The notes beneath the pieces are model-generated. The model made no database searches and was not told where the DNA came from. It saw only the letters and a list, made by a program, of their open reading frames with translations. From Bacillota bacterium (GTDB lineage: Bacteria; Bacillota; Clostridia; Oscillospirales; Ruminococcaceae): 64,000 nt of DNA. How positions within the stretch are numbered: the stretch's first letter is position 1; every line of letters begins with the position of its first letter. Location of the stretch: positions 217,140 through 281,139 of the forward strand of contig JAEXUW010000005.1 in assembly GCA_023439835.1 (NCBI GenBank). The letters are read 5' to 3'. Positions 26,666 to 34,637 of the stretch are shown piece by piece. Made by a program: the position numbers and the translations under genes.

Positions 26666-27679
26666 ATGCATACTATTCTTGTCACCGGCGGTGCCGGATT
26701 TATTGGAAGCCACACAGTGGTTGAGCTTTTAAATTCAGGTTTTGAAGTCATAGTAATGGATAATTTCTCAAACTCAAAGCCTGAGGTTTTAGACAGAATC
26801 AAGCAAATTACCGGAAAGACCTTCAGCTTTTTCAAAGCAGATATGTGCAACGCCGACGAAGTGTCAGACGTGTTCAAAAACAGCCCGAAAATTGATGCGG
26901 TGATACACTTTGCCGGTTATAAGGCAGTCGGTGAGTCTGTCAATAAGCCCCTTGAATATTACAGCAATAATATAACAGGAACGCTTACATTACTTCACAC
27001 CATGAAAGAATACGGATGCAAGAAAATCGTATTTTCTTCCTCAGCAACCGTCTATGGAATGAATAATCCCGTACCATATAAAGAGGAGTACCCGACCTCG
27101 GCTACAAATCCTTACGGCTACACAAAAGTGATGATAGAGCAGATTCTAATAGATTTATGCAAGTCTGATGACAGCATCGGCGCAATGCTTTTGCGTTATT
27201 TCAATCCAATAGGCGCTCATGAAAGCGGTCTAATCGGTGAGGACCCTAACGGAATTCCGAACAATCTTCTTCCCTATGTGGCACAGGTTGCAGCAGGAAA
27301 GCTCTCAATCCTGAATATTTACGGAAACGACTATGACACGCCTGACAAGACTGGTGTGCGTGATTATATTCACGTAGTTGACCTTGCTAAAGGGCATATT
27401 TCAGCCTTGAATTATATTCTTGACAAGACAGGGGCTGAGGCTGTCAATCTCGGCACAGGAAAAGGCTCAAGCGTACTTGATATAGTGGCAGCATTTGAGA
27501 AAGCGTCGGGAGTGATAATTAACAGACAGTTTGCACCGAGAAGAGCAGGCGACATCGCTGTTTGCTATGCCGATACTACAAAAGCTGAAAAGCTTCTTGG
27601 CTGGAAAGCCGAATTTGACATTGACCGCATGTGCTCTGACGGCTGGAATTTCACTCAGAAAAAAGCAAATTTGGAATAG
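26666..27679 (+). CDS. galE: UDP-glucose 4-epimerase
   Basis: Interconverts UDP-glucose and UDP-galactose (Leloir pathway, envelope sugars). From the ATG at 26666 (site AAAGGGATGATGT) the protein has 337 residues. It has the NAD-binding motif VTGGAGFIGSHTVVELL, HFAGYKAVGESV, the catalytic SSSATVYG ... YGYTK (Ser, Tyr-x3-Lys) and RYFNPIGAHESGLIGEDP. The frame can be extended to 26585, but that runs through the pflB terminator and is rejected. Confidence 0.95.
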   Translation: MHTILVTGGAGFIGSHTVVELLNSGFEVIVMDNFSNSKPEVLDRIKQITGKTFSFFKADMCNADEVSDVFKNSPKIDAVIHFAGYKAVGESVNKPLEYYSNNITGTLTLLHTMKEYGCKKIVFSSSATVYGMNNPVPYKEEYPTSATNPYGYTKVMIEQILIDLCKSDDSIGAMLLRYFNPIGAHESGLIGEDPNGIPNNLLPYVAQVAAGKLSILNIYGNDYDTPDKTGVRDYIHVVDLAKGHISALNYILDKTGAEAVNLGTGKGSSVLDIVAAFEKASGVIINRQFAPRRAGDIAVCYADTTKAEKLLGWKAEFDIDRMCSDGWNFTQKKANLE

Positions 27680-27706
27680 ATTTTAACTTTACAATGAATA
27701 TTTTTA

Positions 27707-27735
27707 TTGACATATGTTCCAATAATATGTATAAT
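27707..27735 (+). promoter_or_regulatory. Promoter of the EAL gene
   Basis: TTGACA (27707-27712), 17-bp spacer, TATAAT (27730-27735), both perfect consensus; about 60 bp before the start codon. Confidence 0.85.
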
Positions 27736-27796
27736 GTAATAGGACAAGGACGTCTAAGGCGTCTTTGCCCTTTTCATTTTTACATGAGGTGACTCT

Positions 27797-29023
27797 ATGA
27801 TTGAACGAATTGATTCGAAAATATTCAGCCACACACTGACAAAAAGAGAATTGAGCATTCATTATCAGCCGATTGTGAGTGTGAAAAACAAAAGAATAAT
27901 CGGTGTCGAAGCTCTGACAAGGGCTTATTATAATAATGAATTCATCTCGCCGGAGGCTCTTTTTTCCTATGCCGTTGAAGTTTCTGAGGGACATATACTC
28001 GATGACTTGTGCAGGAGAGAGGCCGTCTCACAGATTCGTGAGCTTGAAACAGAATGCCTTGTCTTTATTAATTGCGAAGCAAATTATATTGATTATTACA
28101 TTGAGCACTCAGAAGGCTTTATTGGCTATCTGAAAAATTTAAATATTAATTCAGGCCACATAGTAATTGAAATTAATGAAAAGAAATCTAAAAGCATAGA
28201 ACACATTCAAGCGTTCATTGATATCTTCAGGGCTAACGGTTTTCTAATCGCACTTGATGACGTCGGCGCCGGCCACTCAAATCTCAACAGAATTGCTGCC
28301 GCTCGTCCTGATATAGTCAAAATTGACCGTCAAACAATAAGCAATATAGACAGCGATTTTTATAAGCAGGAAACTGTAAGGGCAATAGTAAATCTTGCAA
28401 ATCGAATAGGCGCAATCACAATAGCCGAGGGCGTTGAAACCTCTGAAGAAACTGTTGCCTGCCTTCAGCTTGGAATTGATATTTACCAGGGCTTTTATTT
28501 TTCAAAGGCGGTTCCGACAAAAGAGCTTGGCATGATTCAAATTTCAACTCAGCTAAGAAGCATTTCAAATCAATATAAAGAAAAGTCAGTTTGTCTGCTT
28601 ATTGAAAAGCTTAATAAAAAGAACCAGTACAAAAGCGCATTGAACAAGCTAATATCAATGCTTTTAGAAGATGACTGCGACAACTTTGACTGTGTGCTTC
28701 AGAATTTTTTAGACACGAATCCGAATGTTGAATGTGCTTATATTTTAAATATTGAAGGTTGTCAGGTTACTGATACTGTAATAAAAAAGTGCATTTCAAC
28801 ACGATGCTCACTTCTATTCTCCCCGGGGAAAAGAAATGACTGTCACGATTTAAAATCCTACTACTATTCCGCAATTGAAATTGAGCCTGAAATTTTCACA
28901 ACTCACAAATATATTTCCATAGCAACAGGAAGTCTGTGTGTCACAAACTCAATGGTTTTTTCTCATCAAAACGGGAAAAAGTACATTGCCTGCGTTGACT
29001 ATTTCGTCGAAGAAAACGAATAA
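27797..29023 (+). CDS. EAL-domain c-di-GMP phosphodiesterase with YkuI-like C-terminal sensor
   Basis: A 408-residue protein. The EAL domain (about 1-245) keeps the active-site motifs: GVEALTRA, INCEA (metal Asn), IVIEINE, ALDDVGAGHSNL (DD), VKIDRQ, IAEGVET and YQGFYFSKAVP. It should therefore hydrolyse c-di-GMP. The C-terminal third (ECAYILNIEGCQV ... KYIACVDYFVEENE) looks like the Cache/PAS-type YkuI_C region and may sense a ligand or mediate dimerisation. There is no membrane segment. It is transcribed from its own consensus promoter. Confidence 0.9.
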   Translation: MIERIDSKIFSHTLTKRELSIHYQPIVSVKNKRIIGVEALTRAYYNNEFISPEALFSYAVEVSEGHILDDLCRREAVSQIRELETECLVFINCEANYIDYYIEHSEGFIGYLKNLNINSGHIVIEINEKKSKSIEHIQAFIDIFRANGFLIALDDVGAGHSNLNRIAAARPDIVKIDRQTISNIDSDFYKQETVRAIVNLANRIGAITIAEGVETSEETVACLQLGIDIYQGFYFSKAVPTKELGMIQISTQLRSISNQYKEKSVCLLIEKLNKKNQYKSALNKLISMLLEDDCDNFDCVLQNFLDTNPNVECAYILNIEGCQVTDTVIKKCISTRCSLLFSPGKRNDCHDLKSYYYSAIEIEPEIFTTHKYISIATGSLCVTNSMVFSHQNGKKYIACVDYFVEENE

Positions 29024-29025
29024 AG

Positions 29026-29061
29026 AACAGCCCCGATTTTTTCAAAAGAATCAGGGCTGTT
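29026..29061. terminator. Bidirectional terminator between the EAL gene and clpC
   Basis: AACAGCCCcGATT / AATCaGGGCTGTT stem with A- and T-runs on either side, lying between convergent genes. Confidence 0.82.
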
Positions 29062-29064
29062 TTG

Positions 29065-31446
29065 TTATACCAGCATCAGCTTTTCAATTTTCAGTTGATT
29101 ATCTTTAACAACAAGCGTCAGCTCGTCGCCTTTTTCAATCTCACCTGAAAGAAGCATTTCAGAAAGAAGATTCTCAACCTTGCTTGTTATCACTCGTCTT
29201 AGTGGTCTTGCACCATAAGCGTGTGAATACCCGTCGGATGCTATTTTTGACACTGCGTCTTCGGAATACTCGATTTCTATGCCGAGCGCGCTTAAACGCT
29301 TTGAAAGCTCATTTAGAAGCTTAACGCTTATCTGCTTAATGTCATTTTCATCAAGACTTTTAAAAATGATTGTATCGTCAATTCTGTTTAAAAACTCTGG
29401 AGAAAATCTATTTTTAAGCTCGCTCATTATCTCGGAAGAAATTGACTTCTCATCCATTTGGGAAGCTGTGAAGCCGAGATTTTTTTTGTCGGTTATTTTC
29501 TTTGCGCCAAGATTTGAGGTCATAATAATAACCGTATTTTTAAACATAACCCTTCTCCCCTGAGAATCGGTGGCGAAGCCGTCCTCTAAAATCTGAAGAA
29601 GAATATTGAATATATCAGAATGTGCTTTTTCTATTTCATCAAAAAGGATTATTGAATAAGGCTTTTTTCTGATTCTTTCAGTAAGCTGTCCTCCCTCACC
29701 ATACCCAACATATCCAGGTGGCGAGCCGATTAGCTTTGACACGCTGTGCTTTTCCATATACTCAGACATATCAAATCTGATAATTGCATTTTCATCTGAA
29801 AAAAGACACTGTGCAAGCGCCTTGCAAAGCTCTGTTTTCCCCACCCCTGTCGGACCGAGGAAAATAAAAGAGCCTATCGGTCTGTTCGGATCCTTGAGTC
29901 CGACTCTGCTTCTTCTGATTGCGCCCGCCAGACTTCTTACAGCGGCTGATTGACCTATAACCCTGTCGTTCATAGCCTGCTCAAGCTTTAAGAGCCTTTC
30001 GGTTTCCTCCTGCGTCATTGTTGAGACAGGCACGCCAGTCCAGCCTGAAATGACTTCCGCAATATCGTTTGGGAGGATTTCTTTCTGATTGAATACCCCG
30101 ATTTTCTTTGTGTCACCGCTTCGATTTTCAAGCTTTTGAGTATAAACCGACTTTGAAATATTCCCCAAAATATAATCGTTGAACAACTCAGAAAGCTCGC
30201 TTGTGTTTTCAGCTTTTCGCCCCGATTTCAGGCGCACTCTTGAACAAGCCTCGTCTATAAGGTCAATAGCCTTGTCAGGAAGATATCTGTCGGGAAGATA
30301 TCTTTGCGAAAGCTCAACCGCTGATTTTATGGCACTTTCTGATATTTTTATACCGTGATGCTCTTCATATCTCGGTGCTATACCGCTCAATATTCTTATT
30401 GTCGCTTCTTCGTCAGGCTCTGAAACCTTAACCGGCTGAAAGCGTCTTTCGAGTGCGCTGTCCTTTTCAATATATTTTTTATATTCATCATAAGTTGTCG
30501 CACCGATTATTTGAATTTCACCTCTTGCAAGCTGAGGCTTGATTATATTTGCCGCATCAATTGCGCCCTCAGCCGCACCGGCACCGACTATAGTGTGAAC
30601 CTCATCAATAAACAGTATAATGTTTTTTGCACCGGCCACATCCTCTATGCATGACTTGAGCCTCTCCTCAAAATCGCCCCTGTACTTTGCCCCCGCAAGC
30701 ATTTGGCTTATATCCAGCATGAAAATACGCATATTCTGAAGATTTTCAGGCACCTCTCCCTTTACAATCAGCTGTGCAAGCCCCTCAACTATTGCTGTTT
30801 TTCCTACACCCGCCTCCCCTACAAGGCAAGGGTTATTCTTTGTTCGGCGTGAAATTATCTGAATGAGCCTCTCAATTTCATTTTCTCTGGCGATAACAGG
30901 ATCAAAAGCGATACAAGCGCTCTTTGTGGTTAATTCCTTTCCGAACTTTTCAAGATTGGGAAGCTTGACATTGTTCTGCTTTGCCTTTGCCCCGTTTAAA
31001 CTGCCCGTCTGAATGCTGAAGCTTTCATTGTATAATTTTGTAACACTTATATCAAGCTCCCGTAAAATGTTAACGGCACAGCAATTAGTTTCACGAAGTA
31101 TAGCCATCAGAACATGCTCGCTTCCCACAAACTTGCATCCGAAGCTTTGAGAAAGCGTAACTGAACCGCCGATAATTTTCTTTGCCGTCGGGGTCAGCAT
31201 TTCCTCGGTCAGAACGCACGGATAGCCTTTTCCGGTTATCTCAATAATTTTTGCCTGAACAAGCGCTGAACTTACACCGTTTTTATTCAGTATTGTATAA
31301 GCAGTTGAGGTTCCCTCATCAATAATTCCAAGAAGAATATGCTCGCTTCCGATATAAGTATGTCCCATTTCACCGGCCATAGAAAAAGCCCTGTTAACAC
31401 CAGCGCTCGCCTTATAAGTAAAATTTTCAAGACTGAACTCCTGCAT
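29065..31446 (-). CDS. clpC: ATP-dependent Clp protease ATP-binding subunit ClpC
   Basis: HSP100 unfoldase that feeds substrates to ClpP. The 793-residue protein has two N-terminal Clp repeats (FTYKASAGVNRAFSMAGEMGHTYIGSEHILLGII and a second near residue 80), AAA1 with GEAGVGKTAIVEGLAQ and LFIDEVHTIVGAG, a short middle domain, and AAA2 with GPTGVGKTELCKALA, DMSEYMEKHSVSKLIGSPPGYVGYGEGG and ILFDEIEKAHSD. No ctsR-mcsA-mcsB cluster is adjacent and no CtsR operator was found. Confidence 0.93.
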   Translation of the reverse strand: MQEFSLENFTYKASAGVNRAFSMAGEMGHTYIGSEHILLGIIDEGTSTAYTILNKNGVSSALVQAKIIEITGKGYPCVLTEEMLTPTAKKIIGGSVTLSQSFGCKFVGSEHVLMAILRETNCCAVNILRELDISVTKLYNESFSIQTGSLNGAKAKQNNVKLPNLEKFGKELTTKSACIAFDPVIARENEIERLIQIISRRTKNNPCLVGEAGVGKTAIVEGLAQLIVKGEVPENLQNMRIFMLDISQMLAGAKYRGDFEERLKSCIEDVAGAKNIILFIDEVHTIVGAGAAEGAIDAANIIKPQLARGEIQIIGATTYDEYKKYIEKDSALERRFQPVKVSEPDEEATIRILSGIAPRYEEHHGIKISESAIKSAVELSQRYLPDRYLPDKAIDLIDEACSRVRLKSGRKAENTSELSELFNDYILGNISKSVYTQKLENRSGDTKKIGVFNQKEILPNDIAEVISGWTGVPVSTMTQEETERLLKLEQAMNDRVIGQSAAVRSLAGAIRRSRVGLKDPNRPIGSFIFLGPTGVGKTELCKALAQCLFSDENAIIRFDMSEYMEKHSVSKLIGSPPGYVGYGEGGQLTERIRKKPYSIILFDEIEKAHSDIFNILLQILEDGFATDSQGRRVMFKNTVIIMTSNLGAKKITDKKNLGFTASQMDEKSISSEIMSELKNRFSPEFLNRIDDTIIFKSLDENDIKQISVKLLNELSKRLSALGIEIEYSEDAVSKIASDGYSHAYGARPLRRVITSKVENLLSEMLLSGEIEKGDELTLVVKDNQLKIEKLMLV

Positions 31447-31817
31447 AAAATCTCCCTTCCGCTTTAAGCAAAAGCCTTTGCGGCTTTATAATATATATGC
31501 CTGATAAAGGCTGTATCTTTCACTTCCAGTATAATTTTTGACAGATTATTCTTTTTTAAACAGACTTTTCGCTTAACGTTATATTTTATGTTCTCCAGCA
31601 ACAATTGTTAATTGATGTCTTATATATAATAAAAGCTTAAAAAGAAACATAAATCTTATTAGACTTTTTTATAAAATGTTTTAGGACTCAATAATAAAAT
31701 CAGTAACACAATTTGAGATGCTTCATAAACTATACTATAAAACAAACCATGGAATATACGACATGATATTCCGGGCGCGTTTTAACACTACATTATTTAA
31801 TAAAGGAGTGCGTATTA
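31447..31817. other. Intergenic region clpC / mini-protein gene
   Basis: 371 bp of AT-rich sequence between divergent genes. It contains the promoter at 31713-31741 and a short dyad GGAATAT-acgacatg-ATATTCC near 31751. No other gene is supported. Confidence 0.4.
31713..31741 (+). promoter_or_regulatory. Promoter of the Gly/Cys-rich mini-protein
   Basis: TTGAGA (31713-31718), 17-bp spacer, TATAAA (31736-31741); the leader is about 70 nt. Confidence 0.6.
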
Positions 31818-31952
31818 ATGGGCTGTGGATTCGGATTTGGCAATAACTGCTGCTGGTGGATTATCATTCTTATCGTATTATTCTGCTGCTGTGGAAATGG
31901 TTTCGGCGGAAGCGGTTGTGGCGGCTGCAACGATGGCTGCGGATGCTGCTAA
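31818..31952 (+). CDS. Gly/Cys-rich membrane mini-protein
   Basis: A 44-residue ORF below common length cut-offs. ATG at 31818 with AAAGGAG 8 nt upstream, its own promoter and a terminator just after the stop. The order is: a Gly/Phe start (MGCGFGFGNN), Cys-Cys-Trp-Trp, a short hydrophobic helix (IIILIVLF), Cys-Cys-Cys, then a Gly/Cys tail ending CGCC. There are 13 cysteines in all. The layout recalls small YjcZ-like sporulation proteins and Cys-rich coat peptides, but I cannot assign it. Spore coat, metal binding or membrane anchoring are guesses. Confidence 0.65.
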   Translation: MGCGFGFGNNCCWWIIILIVLFCCCGNGFGGSGCGGCNDGCGCC

Positions 31953-31963
31953 GATTAGCTTAA

Positions 31964-31998
31964 AAAATTCCTCTGGGTTTTAAGCCCAGAGGAATTTT
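31964..31998. terminator. Bidirectional terminator
   Basis: 14-bp perfect stem AAAATTCCTCTGGG / CCCAGAGGAATTTT with a 7-nt loop, between the mini-protein gene and the convergent permease gene. Confidence 0.88.
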
Positions 31999-32003
31999 AT
32001 TTT

Positions 32004-33188
32004 TTACTCATATCTAAGTGCGTCCACCGGTTTTAGCCTTGACGCTCTGTATGCCGGATAAACTCCAAACACAAGACCGATTACTACTGAAATAAGCATT
32101 ATTCTTCCGAGCATTGTGAAGCTTATAACCGCTTCAAAGCCGTATAGCTTACACCCAAACACTGAAATAATTATGCCCAGAATACACCCGCCTGCTCCCC
32201 CTATAAAAGTAATAAGTGTTGATTCGGCTAGAAACTCAAGCATAATATCTCCGTTAGTTGCGCCGATGGATTTTTTTATGCCTATCTCACGTGTTCTTTC
32301 ATTTACCGATACTAACATTACCGTCATAATCGACAGCCCCGATACAATCAGCGAAATGCTTGCAATAGCTGAAAGCACAACGGTAATAATTCCAAGAATG
32401 TCACTTAACTGATTTTTCTGCTTCAAAAGATTTTCAATAGAAAGCTCTGTCTGAACCTGTCTGCCACTTAATATCGCTCTTGACAAAGTATCCGATACGT
32501 TGTCAATATCCTCATCATTAGAAAGCTTAACAGCTATCTGATCAAAATAGCACTGCATAGTTTCATCACGCATTGTGGTATATGGTATATAGACAAAGCC
32601 GGGGAGAATGTCACCAAGAACATTTTGAAGAATATTTACACCCGTTCTGACAACGCCCACAACCTCAAAGCTCTCAAATCTTCCGTCAATGCTGACCATT
32701 ATAGCCTTACCGACAATATTAGACTTTTTATAGCCGTTAACGGCAATCTGCTCATCAACAAGACAAACCTTTGCGTTTGATGATATATCCGCCCGTGTCA
32801 AAAGCCGTCCGTGAATTGCCTTTAGCTCAATGACCTTTCCGGCGTCCTCGTTCACACCCCATAGCATGCACTCAGTGGTTGAATTGAAAATGCTTGTTTC
32901 AGACATTATATAGAGAAGTGGCATTGCATCTTTGACAGAAGCAATTGCTTTTACAGCCTCAAGGTCGGCTTCACAAAGCCCTGTATCATTACTTTTTTCA
33001 CCTGAAATAATTATATTGTCCATTCCCATGCCGACAAGCTGTCCGTCAATAGTTGTTTTGCCTGTTTCCCCTATTGCAGAAATAACCACAACCGACAAAA
33101 CTCCTATCATGATTCCTCCGACAGTCAAAAACGATCTGAGTTTATTCCGAAACAGGTCGGAAAGTCCTTTTCTAACACAATCAAGCAT
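32004..33188 (-). CDS. MacB/FtsX-type ABC transporter permease
   Basis: A 394-residue permease. One N-terminal membrane helix (LRSFLTVGGIMIGVLSVVVISAI) is followed by a large extracytoplasmic MacB-type domain (about 45-250). Three C-terminal helices carry the FtsX signature (SVNERTREIGIKKSIGATNGDIMLEFLAESTLITFIGG). With the preceding adaptor gene it would form a tripartite-like efflux or mechanotransmission pump. The ATP-binding subunit normally encoded with these genes is absent here. Confidence 0.88.
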   Translation of the reverse strand: MLDCVRKGLSDLFRNKLRSFLTVGGIMIGVLSVVVISAIGETGKTTIDGQLVGMGMDNIIISGEKSNDTGLCEADLEAVKAIASVKDAMPLLYIMSETSIFNSTTECMLWGVNEDAGKVIELKAIHGRLLTRADISSNAKVCLVDEQIAVNGYKKSNIVGKAIMVSIDGRFESFEVVGVVRTGVNILQNVLGDILPGFVYIPYTTMRDETMQCYFDQIAVKLSNDEDIDNVSDTLSRAILSGRQVQTELSIENLLKQKNQLSDILGIITVVLSAIASISLIVSGLSIMTVMLVSVNERTREIGIKKSIGATNGDIMLEFLAESTLITFIGGAGGCILGIIISVFGCKLYGFEAVISFTMLGRIMLISVVIGLVFGVYPAYRASRLKPVDALRYE

Positions 33189-33203
33189 TCATACCTCTCC
33201 AGC

Positions 33204-34169
33204 CTACTCTATTATTTTTACATGAGTTCCGCTATCCTTCACCTCATATGGTGTTGCAATAACTGCCTCATCGGGTGAAACTCCGGATACAACCTCAACG
33301 CCCTCACTTATCTCCACACCTGTTTCAATATCCTTTCTGATGGCAAGCCCCGCTGAAAATACATAGACGTATTCATTTCCGTCTTTGTCCTGCATAACAG
33401 ATTCGTGCGGAATTATGCTCACGCTTTTAAGCTCTTCAGTTATAATCCTGCACTTGGTGGTATATCCTGATTTAATCTTGTCATCAAGATTATCAATGCT
33501 TATCTCAACATCAACAATTGTCTGCTGATTTGCGCCTATATAGACCTTTTTGGCGGTTAGCCCGACCGTGCGAACATACCCGTAATATTTTCTGCCCTCA
33601 AACCCGCTCCCTGTTATTTCAACAGGCTGTCCTATTGCGATTTTTGAAATCTTATTTTCGGGGACCTGAGCGCTAACAATCAAGTCACCCGCACCGATAA
33701 AGCTTGCTATTGTTTCACCCTGAGAAATATAACGCCCCGACTCAGCAACCACATTGTCAATAACTCCTGTTACGTTTGAAACAATCTGCTCCGGAATTTT
33801 GTTCATAGCGTCCTCATACGAAGTCGCAAAGGCGCCGGTGGTAAGTCCCGAATAAGAGCTGATGTTCATGGATTCCACTATTTTCTTCGCTGTTTCGGCT
33901 CTGTCAACATAAAGAATTGTCTGACCGACTCTCACACTGTCTCCGGGCTTCACCAAAACCTCAGAAACTAGTATCGGACAATCGGCTATTATCTGCTGTT
34001 TGTTTTTCTGAATGACCTCACCAGAGGCGGTAACATATCCGACGTAATCAACCTCTCTCATCTTTGTAACACGTGCACTAGGAAGCGTTTTCTCAACAAT
34101 TCCAGGAACAAAAAAGCTGAAGCTGACTAAAACGGCGGTAAGTATAATAACAATTTTTTCTTTTTTCAT
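33204..34169 (-). CDS. RND/MacA-type membrane-fusion (adaptor) protein
   Basis: From the ATG at 34169 (site TTAGGAGTGATATGC) the product has 321 residues: a signal-anchor helix (VIILTAVLVSFSFFVPGIV), a split biotinyl-lipoyl-like domain (ILVSEVLVKPGDSVRVGQTILYVD and NVTGVIDNVVAESGRYISQGETI), a beta-barrel and a C-terminal membrane-proximal domain (YVYVFSAGLAIRKDIETG). It links the permease at 32004-33188 to its substrate and lies 15 bp from it. A longer frame to 34265 has no ribosome site. Confidence 0.86.
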   Translation of the reverse strand: MKKEKIVIILTAVLVSFSFFVPGIVEKTLPSARVTKMREVDYVGYVTASGEVIQKNKQQIIADCPILVSEVLVKPGDSVRVGQTILYVDRAETAKKIVESMNISSYSGLTTGAFATSYEDAMNKIPEQIVSNVTGVIDNVVAESGRYISQGETIASFIGAGDLIVSAQVPENKISKIAIGQPVEITGSGFEGRKYYGYVRTVGLTAKKVYIGANQQTIVDVEISIDNLDDKIKSGYTTKCRIITEELKSVSIIPHESVMQDKDGNEYVYVFSAGLAIRKDIETGVEISEGVEVVSGVSPDEAVIATPYEVKDSGTHVKIIE

Positions 34170-34297
34170 GCATATCACTCCTAAAATAAATTCCATATTT
34201 AGTTTGTCATTTTGGAAGGTTAAATATACTTTGAAAAACAGAATATTAATTTTAAAAAAGCACATGCTATTTTTAACAAACCGTCGGGAGGATTGAC

Positions 34298-34453
34298 ATG
34301 AACCTTATTTTTTGCAATGCCTCTTGCATTTATCAAAAAGAAGGCTACTGCACGCTTGAAAATAGCTGTACAGTAACCTCATACGCCTCAAACGACTGCT
34401 GTTTTTTCACACCAAAGTACAGCGAAAACGAAAAACAACAGCGACGGAGCTAA
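34298..34453 (+). CDS. Small Cys-rich protein
   Basis: A 51-residue ORF starting at an ATG with GGGAGGATTGAC upstream. Six cysteines are spaced C-x3-C-x7-C-x5-C, then CC (FCNASCIYQKEGYCTLENSC). Such short Cys-rich proteins are common in gut Clostridia and are often mislabelled as enzymes; a zinc- or Fe-S-binding fold is plausible. Its last codons form the left arm of the terminator shared with the convergent gene. Confidence 0.6.
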   Translation: MNLIFCNASCIYQKEGYCTLENSCTVTSYASNDCCFFTPKYSENEKQQRRS

Positions 34454-34469
34454 CTCCGTCGCTGTTGTT
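34434..34469. terminator. Convergent terminator overlapping both stop codons
   Basis: 16-bp perfect stem AACAACAGCGACGGAG / CTCCGTCGCTGTTGTT with a 4-base loop. The left arm is the end of the 34298 coding region and the loop carries its stop codon. The right arm runs to the stop of the 34469 gene. Confidence 0.85.
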
Positions 34470-34636
34470 TATTTTATTCTGTACTCAAGATTTTCCCAAA
34501 TAAGCTTTGTACCCTCATCGGCTTCAAACGGAAGAAGTGCCCTTGAGACCAGCAAAGTTTCACTTTCGCCGTCTTTTAAAAGATGAGCATAGTCACCGTC
34601 TATCTTGACAAGCGTATAGTGTATGATACCAAACAT
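34469..34636 (-). CDS. Small conserved protein
   Basis: A 55-residue ORF beginning MFGIIHYTLVKIDGDYAHLL. Alternating hydrophobic residues suggest a small beta-barrel, similar in style to DUF3006-type proteins (…DGDYAxLxxD, then a leader of the ALLPFEADEGTKL type). It follows the YfhO gene by 2 bp and is likely co-transcribed with it. Function unknown. Confidence 0.5.
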   Translation of the reverse strand: MFGIIHYTLVKIDGDYAHLLKDGESETLLVSRALLPFEADEGTKLIWENLEYRIK

Positions 34637-34637
34637 A

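Noticed and set aside
31447..31560. CtsR operator before clpC
   Set aside because: No tandem GGTCAAA heptads were found; only a single GTCAAA occurs.
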